From: Pegea sp. RAD2-039
Lineage: Eukaryota; Chordata; Thaliacea; Salpida; Salpidae
Reading direction: 5' to 3'
DNA: 64,000 nucleotides
NCBI GenBank assembly: GCA_034620365.1
Contig: JAQGEQ010000048.1
Location: forward strand, 930,001-994,000
Shown: positions 21,901-35,279 of the stretch, in pieces
Position numbering within the stretch: position 1 is the first letter of the stretch
Layout of the letters: every line of letters starts with the position of its first letter
The notes under the pieces: generated by a model
What the model was told of the DNA's origin: nothing
Databases searched by the model: none
What the model saw: the letters and a program-made list of their open reading frames with translations, nothing else
Program-made: the position numbers and the translations under genes

Positions 21901-23977
21901 GATTTTTGCAAATCATAAAATTTGTTCTTCAAATCACCAAGAGCTGATTCAGAGTTAATCACCTGAACAAGGAATAAAAACGAATGTGTGATCAAGTTAA
22001 AAGTAAGCATCAAATACCTTCTCACACAATTCACAATTACTCTTCACTAGAACATCCACTTGTTCAGTTAACTTCTTGTGATTGTCTGTCAACTGCTCTT
22101 GGATAATAGGAGGAGAGGAAACAGCGGGACGACCTGTGGCCAGTTGAAGACGAAGAGATTGAACCTACATTCGGAAATAATTAACAAGTTGTCAGAAGAG
22201 AGTTTTAAGGTACAGGCAAATAGAACTCAAATATTATTGAAAAAGTTGTCGGAATTACTTCTTGTCTAAGTCTGGCAAGTTCCACTTGGTTCGGGTCTCG
22301 GTTAACAACTGCTTTATTTTTAATTTTTCTCGCCCTGTCCGCATATCGAAGTGTATTGAGAGTTTCTTCACTGTTAGTAGCAGCAGGACTAGCACATGCG
22401 ATCATCACAGTCATACTATTACCTCCAAGAGAATCTAGTAATTAATTTCACTTTCAAATATCAGCTACTTTCATTTTGACATTAAAAACTGACTCTGTAG
22501 AAGTCTGGTTAGTTTAGAATCTCTGTAAGGGATATATTGTCCTTGTTTGCCTTCTCCAAGTGCACTGATCACATTTCCTAAAGCTAACAATCCAGCATTA
22601 ATTTTAATTCCTTCTTTTAGTCGATCTCCTTCAGCTCTAGTGCGTTTGATACGTTCAGAACCCGCCAAATCAACCAAGTTGAATTTGGAAACCGTATAGT
22701 CGTCTCTGTGTTTTGACATTTTCATATTTTCTCGACAATTGTTCGCAAATTACTTACGGATGCTCTAAACTCCGAGACTCGAGGACGATAGTGAATATCG
22801 CATGAGATCTTGATGATGTTTTGTTCATAGCTGTCGAGCCAGTTGCTCGAGAGTTGTTTCCAGCTTCCATCAAGCCAAGAGTACTTTCAGGACTTGACAC
22901 ATCTACCTCAGTGATCCCTATTAAAGAAATGATTCAAGAAAACTCATCAGAGAACTCCTTAGTATGTTTCCAAGAATATAAAACTTTTAATGAGACAATT
23001 TTCAATTTTAATAAACTTGGATGTTTAAATCAGATGAGAAGTCTGAGAAGACTCACCTTCAATCTTAATGGAACCATCAATATATTCTCTAATATGAAGA
23101 TTTTGAGAATTTGTTGACTGCGGAGATTTATATGCTAACAAATCTTTTACCTCTTCTTTATATATCTAAAAACAAAAACTTTGTAACAATTTTATAAACA
23201 AGCATAAATCACAAAAAGATTGATAAACTAAATATTAAAATTTTTACAAATTGAGTAATGTACCTCAGCATACCAGACTTTCACCACAAATTCAAACTCA
23301 TTGGATCTTTCATGGATGCCATCGAAGATATCTTTAATTACTCTTGGAATAACACCACAATTTTCAGCAGTTATTCCATCTTTTGAAACTGTGTGAGCTG
23401 ACCCCATGGTGAATGTCTTGCCACTACCTGTTTGTCCATATGCCAGTACTGTCCCATTATAACCTACCAAATTTGAACAATTAAGAATAAACTATGTGAA
23501 CAAAACTAATATAGTTCTGAATTCCAAACAAAGACTTAATTTTTTAATGCCTTATATATCACACCATGTAAATATAAACTATAAATAGCTTTCAAATTTA
23601 AGATATAAATATTTAACCGAAATAATAAAACAAATCATACAAAACAATTAAGTTTAATAAACAATATTATAAAAGTTAAACCAACCTTTAAATATACGTG
23701 TAATTAACGGTTTAACAGCTGAAATATAAACTTCATCTTGTGTGGATGAAGGTAGAAAAGTATAATCAAAAGTAAAACTTTTGTTATTACTAATAACTAC
23801 CTATAAAATAAAATTGAATCATAAAAACATGGAAATATTTCAGCACATATACAAATCTACCTGGTTTGCTTCTTTTATGAATTGCAAACAATTGCTGGCA
23901 CCTTCATCTATTTCTTTTTTGACCATTGGTCTGGTTCTTAAGGCTACCCTAACAGGTATTACTGTTTCATCAGTCAT
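18922..23977 (-). CDS. KIF4: Chromokinesin, KIF4 (kinesin-4) family
   Basis: Twenty-three minus-strand exons, 3420 nt, 1139 aa (vertebrate KIF4A is about 1230). Exons: 23977-23861, 23800-23686, 23463-23264, 23165-23057, 22917-22758, 22705-22494, 22434-22259, 22164-22018, 21962-21774, 21719-21608, 21525-21431, 21355-21189, 21131-20997, 20941-20623, 20567-20427, 20377-20168, 20053-19916, 19863-19786, 19728-19675, 19619-19518, 19467-19327, 19274-19106, 19055-18922. N-terminal motor: P-loop GQTGSGKT (87-94), switch I SSRSHA (215-220), switch [10 protein letters not shown] (244-251), then '[15 protein letters not shown]'. A long coiled-coil stalk follows, including the KIF4-like '[20 protein letters not shown]'. 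The tail has '[15 protein letters not shown]' and a Cys-rich domain (about 999-1031, CSC..C..CSC..C..C.C..C), which in KIF4 binds chromatin and Fe-S. The family organises the spindle midzone with PRC1 and acts in chromosome condensation. Most introns are 50-100 nt. A 5' UTR intron is possible (TTTTGTAG just upstream of the ATG). The exon 6 and 13 acceptors are the least certain. Confidence 0.93.
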
Positions 23978-25596
23978 TATTTGGCAAAAAGTGTTTCTAC
24001 AAAATCAGCCAAACTTACTATTTAAAATAGACAAGTGATTAATTTTAATATAATAATTAGAAACTTTTATAAAAAATTAGTATTTAAAACTTTAGAAAAC
24101 CATATTCTAATATGAATTATGAAATATTACCAATAAAAGTCATTTATAATAATCGTGTACAAAATGTACAAGTGAAATTTTTTAATTAATTCATTATTAG
24201 AAAATTATTTATATCTTTTTTAGTATGCATTAAACATATCAAAATGAGATTTTCCACATTCTTATAATTTTTACCTCTCGAATTAAAAATATAACCTTTA
24301 ATAAATGTACAGTTATGCAATTAAAAATAATTTAATATTTTAAAACATAGAAAGTTACATAATTTGATAATTTAAAAGATAATTAAGATATAAAATAAAG
24401 AAAAAATTAGTTTTTTAAGAATTTAGGTAAAATCATATTACATTTTACAAGTAGCTTAAGAAAATAAAGAAGTTAACTATTTAAATAACAAATGTCAGAA
24501 ATAATGTTTATGTATCAAACAAAGTAAACTTGAAAAGACTAATTTGAAGTTAAAATAAAATTTATGGTAATAGAAATATGCAAAAACAAACCATCCAACA
24601 ACCATGGAAAGCATGAAAATTAAAGTGACTTAATAAAATGTTTTGATGATTACAAACTTTTCAATAGAAAATTATAATAAATCAATTTATGTTAATAACC
24701 AACAACACTAAGATAATTCAGCTATTTCTATCTACATACTTATACAACCTAGCAACTTGTTATACGAAACGCCAGACAATGGCGCTCAATTTCAAAAAAA
24801 AATTTCAAAAAAAAACTAAAAAATTAATGTTTTAAGATATTAAATTCTATTCTCATTAAATTTTATAAATTATTCGTAAAGTTTTAATATAAATTATTTT
24901 TATGAAATTTTAAATAAAAATATACATATTAGCAGCTTCGGAGTTTAAAGCTAGGGTTTTTAAAGCAAAGGCAATCGTTACACTAAAAAGAAACAAAAAA
25001 AGGATATACAAATAATATGTACTTTAGAATATCATTTCGTTGCTAACTTTAATTATTTAAGCTTAAACGAAGTATTTACAGGAGTTCTATGATAAGAGAA
25101 TGACTAATGCGAAAAATTTATATAAATAAAGATAGTTGTTTTTATCTGAAAATCAGAATATACAAAAATAAGTTTTTTTGATTGATTTTAATGGGTAGTC
25201 TAAAAAAAAGTATTACTAAAGTTACAAGTTTCGTTTTTTGCTGAAACACAGTATGTAATTACAAAATAATGTCCATCAAATTAGTTAATTCTTTCTTAAC
25301 TTATTAACTTAACATTTTTTCAACTCTAAATTTTGAATATTTAATTGATCAATTAGGTCTATTATACAATTAAGTTAATTGAATTATTTAAGTCAGCTAA
25401 ATTGACATAATTGTTTTATTTCAAAAATTTCATTTCCAGCGCAGATTTTGAACAAATTTTTAATTAAATCTTAATTACATTAAATGAATATGTGATTTTT
25501 TATTTTTAAAACTATCTTATAAAATTAAAAAAGAACAAAATTATTAAGAACTAATAGAAAAAGTCATTATACATTTCAACTAATTAATATTATAAG
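23978..25596. other. Divergent intergenic region, kinesin side
   Basis: AT-rich sequence upstream of the kinesin gene, which is transcribed leftward. No gene seen. It probably holds the kinesin promoter and 5' UTR, but no motif is distinctive enough to mark. Confidence 0.45.
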
Positions 25597-25927
25597 AAGA
25601 AGAAATGACCTGCTTCGGCCGAGAACAGCCATACTGTGGGTCAGACTAAAAATTATGGAGATCCAGCCGTTGCCTATGCAGCAGGAATCTACTCTCCACA
25701 CTAATAAGGTTATGCAGCCAATTAGATGGGATGATTCAGCTGCGACCAGCTGGCTTCGCCGGAGCTGATAGAACGTCACTGAGTACAGTGGAAAACTGAC
25801 TACGAGGCCCTGACTCTAGCTTTAATTTTAGAGTTTTGTATCTCCTAGAAGTGTTGTCATAAAACAGACCAACAAGGCCCTTCTACTCGGGTTTTCTTAG
25901 GCTTTTCCTTGTTGCATTGTAAAATAA
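25597..25927 (+). repeat. Dispersed repeat family, copy 3
   Basis: An element of about 330 nt in the kinesin-EDEM intergenic region. It opens with AGAAGAAGAAATGACCTGCT and TTCGGCCGAGAACAGCCATA, has an internal 'GACCAGCTGGC' block, then 'GACTCTAGCTTTAATTTTAGAG', GAAGTGTTGTCATAAAACAG and 'CAAGGCCCTTCTAC'. It shares block order with the copy at 17312-17640 and, with a deletion, the copy at 16080-16250. The minus-strand open frame 25779-25576 lies across this repeat and is not a gene. Confidence 0.7.
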
Positions 25928-27567
25928 CTATTAATAACTGCATATATTTACTTAAATTTTTTTTTTCAGAAGAAACCTACTCTTTAGCAATTTGCACAAT
26001 CAATATTATAATTTCTAAAATAATTTATAAAAAAATATTTTAATTAACTAAAAGCTCTTAAATTATGGAAGACTTAATTGCTCAAAATTCATAAAATATA
26101 AGCAAAAAAGCAACCAGATAAAAATAAAAACTGATGGTTTAACATTCCTATAAATATTGAACAAAATTAAAAATTTTACTTCATTAATGGACCATCAAAT
26201 CATACAAACTTAGTTTATACGATAAAAAATACTTTTTTAAGAAGAATAGTTAGATATTTAAAATTATTAAACCAAACTTTTCTTGCAGCCCCTTGGGTAG
26301 CTTAACGGGTTTTGATTAAAAAACTCTGCTCTACAGCATCGATAACTTTTATAAGAAATGGCAAAATATGAAATACTATATTTTCATTCACTTCAATTCT
26401 TTTTATAATTCTTTAAAATATCTTTACATAGTACTGCAAATAAACCAATCAAAATTGTTTTGGTAAGTTAGACTAATCATCACAAAAATATCAAATGCAT
26501 CAATGTCTAGCTTTGCATTAAGAATCTTGGTTTGCAGCAACATATAAAAGTAAGTTAAAAACAATTAGTTCAGTCTTTATAATTCAATAAATACTAGTTT
26601 ATCCAATTATTGATACCGTGCTTAAAGCTTTTTATTTGACAAATTTATTGTTATAGATAAATCTTACTTTTGGTGTTTAAGTGTGTTTAGAAATGCTATA
26701 TACTTGCAATATAAAAGTCAATTTTTCTATAGTTTAAGCCTGTAAATTTTTCATAATAATAACAAATATATTTAAAATTATTAGATTCTTATTTCTATTT
26801 CAGTCTATTATCGACAATTTTAGTTAACCAATTCACGTTTTATAAATGCTACACGTATTCTTAACGGGCCATAATTTATATAAGCCAAGTTAAGTTTTTT
26901 ATAGTTTATTTATTTACAAATTTGGATCTATATCAATTTTATTATCTTTTTTAAACTTGACAACTTAACTAATTCAATTAATAGGATATTTTTTGACATT
27001 GAATAATTAAAATTAATTACTTTAAAAAATATTTGCAAAGGTATAATCTTACATTTCACTAAATTTTTAGTCACTATTATTAGAAATAAATATTTCTATT
27101 TAAAATTTCTATTTTAACTGTAACTATAGTTTGGATTGATTAGTTTGTACAGTAAAGTTTGATTAGTGTATTTCTTAGAAGTTAAAACAAGACTTATTAA
27201 AGTAGATAAGTTTAAGCTAAAATAAAGTATTAGTTAATTATTGCATTTCAACAGTTATACTTTTATAGATTTTATTGTTAGTGTATAAGCTAATACTATT
27301 GATTTCTTATTTTATATCATTGAATTTATATTTACTTTATATCTGCATATTTTAATTAAAAAACAAATTATGTTTTAAAAGATTTTATTTTAATTTTTTG
27401 ATATCAAAAACATTATAAAAAATAATTAAATTTATCAAATTAGGTTTCTTAAAATAAAATAATTTATAGTTTCAAAACTGAAAAATAGGTTCAAATTATT
27501 ATACTTTTAAAAAAATAAAGATTATGTCGTATTAAAATCAATTTTTTGTCATTTAGGAAATGATATT
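25928..27567. other. Divergent intergenic region, EDEM side
   Basis: AT-rich, no gene. Immediately before the EDEM start, a 'TTTGTCATTTAG' at about 27546-27557 could be the acceptor of a 5' UTR intron. Confidence 0.4.
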
Positions 27568-30500
27568 ATGAAAAATATAAGAAAATGGAGCGTTTATGCA
27601 TTTTTATGCTATATTTTTCTGTTTAGTTCAATATCTTTTTGTCATTTTTCTAATGAACACTTAGCAGACTTTTGGAAAAGTTTCTATAAAAACCAATATC
27701 AAAGTTTTCCTGAAGAAAAACGATTAGAAAGCAAGAAAGCAGCGCAAGATATGTTTTATTTTGGTTATGATAGTTATATGAAACATGCATACCCACAAGA
27801 TGAATTAAATCCAATAGCATGTGAAGGAAGAGGACCAGATTACTTAAACCCGTAAGTTACATGTCTCCTAAAGAGTAAGATGTAAATAATCTATTTGAAT
27901 TTTCATTTTTATATATTTTTCCTAAATATATTAGAAATTGTTCATATATTTTAATTATAAGTAGTTATTTATATTAAACCTATTTTATAAAGATTTTGAT
28001 ATTATTTAGATAACTTAGAATTGGGATTATTTATTAAAATTTTTTTAAATTATTTTATTAATCTTTTTTCAGTGACAATATCAACATCAATGATGTACTT
28101 GGTAATTTCTCTCTTACTTTGATAGATTCTTTGGATACTTTAGCTGTAAGTAAATTATTTTTACAACAATTTGTCTGAAGTATATTTACTTTTAGATTAT
28201 GGGAAATGTTAGTGAGTTTAAAAATGCAGTTTCAAAGGTCATCAAAAATGTGAACTTTGATTTAAATACAACAGTTCAGGTGTTTGAAACCAATATAAGG
28301 TAAAGTATTTTTGCTTATTTTTATTCTCACCTTCAAAAATGTTGCTTAGAGTTTTAGGTTCCTTATTGTCAGCTCATTTGCTGATAACTGATAATAACCA
28401 ACCCTTTGGAAATCTGAGACTACAAAGTTATGATAATGAGCTGTTAACATTAGCAAATGATCTTGCTTTAAGATTGATGCCTGCATTCCATCATAGCAAA
28501 AGTGGCATACCTTACCCTAGGGTTTGTAGATTAATTAGAAACTACATTTCATATAATATTTCTACAACCTAAACTTTATATTTTAAACCACCTTCAATTA
28601 TTTGAAAACTGGTGCCTCATTTAGTGCAATTGTGTGTCATGAACGGTCAATTTTAAATTCACCTAATTAAATGTCTAATTATGCTCTTATGTCCTTATGT
28701 AATGTGATACAAAGTTTGCCTCATGAACTAACAACTCTTCTCAAAAGTTCTTCTCGAAAAAGAACAATGATTTAAAAGTGAAAAATTTTTTATTAATTAT
28801 TGGTAGAAACTTTTTTATTTTAGTTTGATAACAAATGATAGCTTGTTATGAATTATTAGTTTTGATATTATAAATAAATAAACTTTAATATAATTAAGAT
28901 ATTTAAAACAAAATCATCAAATAGCTTATGAAAACACTTTTGTAAAGTTTAATTGTGAATTTGTTAAAACCATCACTCAATTTATTGATTTTATTATAGT
29001 ATAATATAACTTTTTTATTTCTGTTTATTTATCTACTTGTTTTAGTTACTTTTTCTAATTCTTTTACAATTGCTTCTACCTGTTTTAAACTTTAATATGA
29101 GTGCCTAAATATTTGAAAATAAATTTGAAGTAAATTCAGTATCATTTTGATACATCCAAATTGAAATTGAAGATATTTGAAGGTAAACTTACGTTATGGT
29201 GTACCAAACGCAACACATTTACATACTGCCACCGCTGGTGCTGGCTCTTTGCTGATGGAGTTTGGGACTCTTAGTAGGTTAACCGGAGATCCTACCTTTG
29301 AAAATGCAGCCAGAAGAGCTGTTGAAGGAATTTGGAAACGAAGAAACATCAATACTGGACTTGTTGGTACCTCCTTCAATTATTCGAATTTGTAAATTTA
29401 CTTCTTTTATTCTTGTAAAATGTAAGAGAACTTTTACAAACTATTTACAATTTACTTATTAAGAGGTTGATATTTTTGAAGGGTCTGCAATCAACGTTAT
29501 GTCTGGTAAATGGATAAGCAAGTTTAGTGGTATAGGTGCTGGAATTGACTCATTTTATGAATATCTTTTAAAAGTGAACAACAAATTGCTGTTTTATCTG
29601 AAATTTACTGATTTAATAAGTTCAGTTCTCATTATATCAATTATTTAACTAATTGACGCTGCTTAATACAGTCTTGTAAGAACTTTGAACATACACTGGC
29701 AGATATTGCCAGGTCAATAACACAATTAGATATTCATTTTAATTGTTTATTTCTGCAACCCAGACTCATATACTTTTTGGCGAGACACAAGATCTAAAGA
29801 TGTACGATGAGGCATTTGAAAGTGTGACAGAATTTTTAAGACGAGGGTAAGTAACTGAAAAAGAGATTTATATTAATTTAAGTTAATTTTTTTGATTTTT
29901 AAATCAAATGAGAAAATTTAATTATTTTATCAACAATTTCAGAAGAAAAGACTGTAATTATGGAGCAGGTGACACCCCTGTTTATGTAAATGTCGATATC
30001 ACGAATGGAATGATGATTAATACCTGGATTGATTCTTTACAGGCGTTTCTACCCGGCCTACTTGTTAGTTGATGTCTAGAAAATAATTGCGACCAAAAGT
30101 TCTGAAGATATTTCGAAAAATTTGAAACAATTTAAAGAGAATATTAAAAAAGTTTCATTGAAATATATTAATAATCAGAGAAGATAAAATAATCAATAAT
30201 AGAAGTAAAGAACGAAATTATATTAATTAAAAAACGCAAATTTTCTCAAAACATGTTTTTGATAAAATAAATTCGATAGTTTTCAATAATTATCGTAAAA
30301 AGCTACTCTGACAATTTGTCAAATATTAATGAAAAAAAAATTGATTTTACTAAAATTTAATTCGTCATTTCGAATGAAATATTTCAAATATCCAGGTATT
30401 AAATGGAGATATTGAAGAAGCAATCTGTTGTCATGCTTTGTTTTTTGCTATTTGGAAACGTTTTGAAGCCTTACCTGAACGTTTTAACTGGCAACTAAAA

Positions 30501-31170
30501 GCGGCTGATGTACTTTTTTACCCTCTCAGGCCTGAACTGATTGAAAGCACATATCTTCTTTATCGTGTAATTACCATTTCTATTTTGAACAACTAAAAAC
30601 TCTTTTTTTTTCTATTTAAATTTTGAATTTTATAACAGGCGACAAAAAATCCATTTTATCTTCACGTTGGAAGAGAAATTTTAGATTCACTTGAAAAACA
30701 CGCGAGAACTAGCTGTGGTTATGCTTCTTTACATAATGTTGTTGATAAAACCCAAGAGGACAGAATGGAATCGTTTTTCTTGAGCGAAACATGCAAATAT
30801 TTGTTCTTGGTAATTTTACTCATTAATTTGTCACTTAACGTCAATCAAACTGATAATTCAGCTTTTCGACTTTGAGAACCCGATTCATAACGAGGCGTCC
30901 ATGCGCTATGTTTTCACGACCGAAGGACACATTCTTCCAATTAATTTAACAAAGACGTGGAGCTCAGAGTTGGATTTTTGTTCAAGCTTTTCTTGGAAAT
31001 CACAAAATAAAGTTTGTTGCTTCGTCAAAACTAAATAGGTTCACAAAAACATTTCTACATTTCAGCAGCATCAGTGCGAGAAAATTAAGATGGAAAGAAG
31101 CTTCCTTCTTCCAGTTCGTTCTAATTATATGGATCAAATTGTTGATTTTGTAAAGAAACGTGAAAAATGA
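27568..31170 (+). CDS. EDEM1: ER degradation-enhancing alpha-mannosidase-like protein, EDEM1 type
   Basis: Twelve exons: 27568-27851, 28073-28145, 28196-28299, 28350-28521, 29183-29366, 29482-29573, 29764-29846, 29943-30063, 30396-30566, 30639-30809, 30862-31011, 31066-31170. They give 569 aa. A hydrophobic N-terminus (about residues 8-25) is a signal peptide or anchor for the ER. The rest is a glycoside hydrolase family 47 (alpha/alpha)7 domain. Recognisable blocks are '[20 protein letters not shown]', '[20 protein letters not shown]', '[10 protein letters not shown]', '[20 protein letters not shown]', 'DSFYEYLLK', '[13 protein letters not shown]', '[20 protein letters not shown]' and '[12 protein letters not shown]'; near the C-terminus 'FTTEGH' holds the Thr that binds calcium in this family. 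EDEM proteins help extract misfolded glycoproteins for ER-associated degradation by mannose trimming. The blocks match EDEM1 rather than EDEM2/3. The protein is shorter than human EDEM1 (657 aa), with a shorter N-terminal segment and a short C-terminal tail. Introns 4 and 5 end in AAG. Confidence 0.93.
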
Positions 31171-31217
31171 CAAATAAATGAGGCAGGAACCCAACAACCA
31201 ACAAATGTAGATTTATT

Positions 31218-31223
31218 AATAAA
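31218..31223 (+). terminator. Poly(A) signal of the EDEM1-like gene
   Basis: AATAAA 48 nt after the TGA stop, a typical position for transcript end formation. Confidence 0.55.
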
Positions 31224-31541
31224 ATCTCACAATCATGGTTATAGGTAATCTTCTATTTTCAATTTCTTAAATGCTTTAATTTCGCATTTTCTAATTTATT
31301 GCTGTCAGTAATTTATTTTGACGAAATTATCTTGCTTAGGTCTTTATACAGAAAAGGAGATTTGAATTCTGTTTTTAAAAACACCCACAAGGGAGAACCA
31401 AAGAGCTATTTTTCATTAGCTTACTGGAAAGAGATTTTAGAACAAATTTTTGCTACATCTGATTTAAATCCAATAAATAAGTTATTTATGTTTATCTCCT
31501 TTCTAAATATTCTTTACAATCTACATTTACTTTGGAGGTAG

Positions 31542-34500
31542 GATTGATTTTTAGTAACCAATGGTTGCCAGGTTGTTGTCTCATCAAGTAACACTTCTTG
31601 TGTAAAATTGTTCACTGAATTTATAAAATCTACAACTGAAGTGTCAGTTTGTGTTTGTTATTCTTCTTTTCTATTTATTCTTCTATATATCAGTGAAACT
31701 ATTTAAAATACAGATTACTTCAATATGCTTCCTTTTGTGTTCTGATTAATCCAAAAATGTTTCTTTACAAATGGTGTTTCCTTGCAACATCATGACATCG
31801 TGCAATATCAATCTGATCCTCTTCGTGATTTCCTCTTCTACTCCAACAAACTCTTGGCACGATAGACAAAATCATTTTCAAATCATCGTTTATCTTTAAA
31901 GATTCTTTTCACCTCTAGTTTTTTGCACATTTTCTTTTAGATCCATTTCTTCAAAAAAACTTTTTATGTTTTCAATGAAACGTCCAATCAGAAGCTTTCA
32001 ATTAATTTGTGTTAAATTGCCTACCCTTGGTGCAAACATCAACCCCTGAGCATACTTCCATCAACTTTATTTGTTCAATTTTGTCATTAATTTTATGTTT
32101 TTAATAATATGGCCAAAATTTGTTTAAAAAAACTTTTACTTATGCTACCAGAGAATGTTTATATTTTCTGTGCCTTCTGTATGAAACTAGTGAACTGTTC
32201 TTACTAGTTCAACTCATCTAGCTGAGTTGTGAAACTACTCGATAATCTATGCTTCCGCCCTTAACTAATTTTACCACCTTGAAAAATCATAGATAAGCTA
32301 ATTATGAATAATCAGATTGGTCTGCCTTCTTCTTAATTACTTTTTTCTATCAATGCTTCTATTTCAATGTGTTGATTCTAATGTTTCAAAAGATTAATTT
32401 CATGTAAGACTTATTAAGGTTAAGTACGTTCGTTGTATCGTTAAAAATGACAAAGTAACCCTATTGGGGATAGAATAAGAATCTTACTTTTGCTGTTTTT
32501 AATTCATTATCGACGCTTTTACCATATGCACCTTATTCAATGGTTTATTCTAAATGACGATAAATTATTCTATAATAACAACTGTATGAAGTAAAAAATA
32601 CAAGTACTTCACTGGCTTAGGTGTTTTTTGTTAACAGTAAAGTCGATATGTAATTGATTATTTAAAAAGTATTGCTTGAACGAAATCGTCGAGTAATCTA
32701 CAATCGCCTCTACTTAGTATCGAATTAACTTCCTATAAATACAACTAAAACTATTAAATTCAATTCTTGTTGTAAATTCTCTGACTTTCAATCAATTATT
32801 TGGGTAATTTTTGGCTATTTTTTTAAAGGATTTTCTTATTCCTTTTTGTTTTTATTAACTTTTGTTATTTAAATGTACTCACAAATAAGGGATCTAAAAT
32901 ATTAAAAAGGTTAATCAAATAAAACCAGTTTATGAAATAAACTTCATAATAATATCAGTTTGTAAAGTCAATTTTCAGTTAAAATTAATGACAACAAGTT
33001 TTGTAAATCTATATGAAGATAAAAATTCAAGATGCTCTTATATTTATGGTATCTTTTTTGTATATCGTTAAATCAACAGAATTTTCAAAAATATGTTACA
33101 AGAAGAATTTTTAAACTGCCCATCGCTGATAACTTGATAGGTTTTGGAAAATTTTTCGATATTTTAACAAAAATTCCTTTTTATGTCTAAATGGTTTGAC
33201 ACACCCTTATTTCCTTCATTTACTTTTTCTTTAGAAATTTTAATGAGCTTTTAAAGATGACATCTTTAAATATTTGTATGATTTCGACTTTTACAAATCA
33301 TTATATTGCTTATTAATATAATAGATTATATTTTTTTCTGATTTTAAGCAAATAATGACAGCCTATTTAAAACAAATTTAAACTGAATAAAACAAAAATT
33401 CGTTTTATAAGCTTGTAATAAGATAAACTATTTTACTTTCTCTTAAAGCTATTTGGTTGGTCTAATCATGTGAACTAAAATTTTAAAAATGCAATCATTT
33501 AATAAATAACTGAAAATATTTTAAATTGTTCATTTTAATATATCACTTTTTATGAAAGATAGTTTTGTTCCTAAAACTATATTTGCATGAAAAGTAAAAT
33601 ATATAAGTTTTTTTTAATCTTAAAAGTAATGATTTACTGTTTTAAATTGGGTTGCAAATAAATTGTTATATATATTTTAAAGTTATTTATTAAAAATCAG
33701 CTATTAGAAATCCTATTGATTGTACTTGAAGTGGTTTTAGATACTGAATTGTTCCTTTTAAGTGTTTTATTCCAAGTTACCCTAAATTAGATATAATAAT
33801 ATTATTTGACATAAAAAGAAATACTGTTTAAATTTTCCTGAAAATTCAAATAATCAATAAATTAAATTTTAATGGATAATGTCATAATGATATTTTTTAT
33901 TGCTTTTAAGTTTTCACAAAATTTAAATAGTTATACAAGTTAAATTGTACTGAAAATCATAAAAGAGTTATACAACTTCATATAATTCTGTAATTATCAA
34001 CTTTTTAAGATAAGAAATTTTATCTTATGCTTTTTGATTAAATTTTTATATAAAGTACTTTAACATTCAAAGCAGTCAACCAAAAAATAACTTTAAATTT
34101 CATATTATCTAAAGAGTTTTTGTAAAGAAATAGTATATTAAAGTAGTCATCAAATTAATAGTAATCAAATTAAACTAGATTGGAAATAAATCATATCAAA
34201 TAAAAATAATCACAACACCCACCTTATCAGATAAATTTAGGGCAATTTAAAAGAAATAAAATCCTATAATCATTACACAATATATTTTTTAATATTAGTT
34301 CAGTAAGTTTTAAAATCTTATATTTGTAATTGTTTCAGGTATGTACATATCCATAAAAAGATTTATTTTTTCAAACCATTCAGGTAGCTTTTACTTTTAA
34401 GAGGATATAAAATAAACCATTTAAGCTCATAGTTGAAAAATAAATATGAGATTAATAAAATTAATCTCTGTATAAATTAAATATCTTTTTAGTATAACAT

Positions 34501-35279
34501 ATTGTATTAGTGTTTCAAAAACTTTGATTACTAAACTCAAATATTGTCTTGATTTTGTATAATTTATAAAACAAATGTCTCTTAACAAGACAAGTCACGT
34601 GAAAAGTACACAAGATTAATTCTTTTAACAGCTGGTGAGGTTAAAATAATTACATTTTCCAAGTATTAACTTCATATCTAATGTAAAACTTTTTTAAGCA
34701 TAGATAATTATACATTTAACTGAGAATTACTGAGAATTTTTTTACTATAAACATTTTTACATATAATGAAATCTTAACTCATTCAAAAAATCAAAATGTA
34801 ATTTATACACAAGGAATAAAATAATGCAATATAATAATAAAACACAATTTATTCGGTAGATGCTATAAAAAACTAAATCATTAACTGTTTAATTTCAAAA
34901 CACTATCAAAATGTTTTGAATGATTTAAATAAGTTAATGGCCAAGTAAATAATATAGCTAAACAGTCGTGACTATCTTTTTGCTTTTGTTGACAACAATC
35001 AACGTTTTTGTAAAGCTTCAAACAAAATAAAGAGTTTACCAGTATTGGATACATCGTTTAAATGTTTTCTAGGATCAGTAGATTTAATCACGATTTTTAA
35101 AGTAAAAACTTTGCTTGATACAAACAATGCTTAGAAAACTTCATTTAATCTTCAATCATAATGCTGTACACCATTTACAATAGATCAACAATTGTTTAAT
35201 TTTTTGGAAACATTTTTTTTCGATTCTGAATAAATACAAATTTACTGTTCAATTCTTTATCCAACAAAAATAGCCACCT
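31542..35279. other. Gene-poor AT-rich sequence
   Basis: No exon, RNA gene or repeat could be supported. The adjoining open frame at 31299-31541 lacks an ATG and lies after the EDEM poly(A) signal, so it is not called as a gene. Confidence 0.4.

Noticed and set aside
31299..31541. 80-codon plus-strand open frame after the EDEM gene
   Set aside because: It has no ATG at the start and lies beyond the EDEM poly(A) signal. A mini-exon start at about 31234 with a CTGTCAG acceptor is conceivable, but nothing supports a family or expression.
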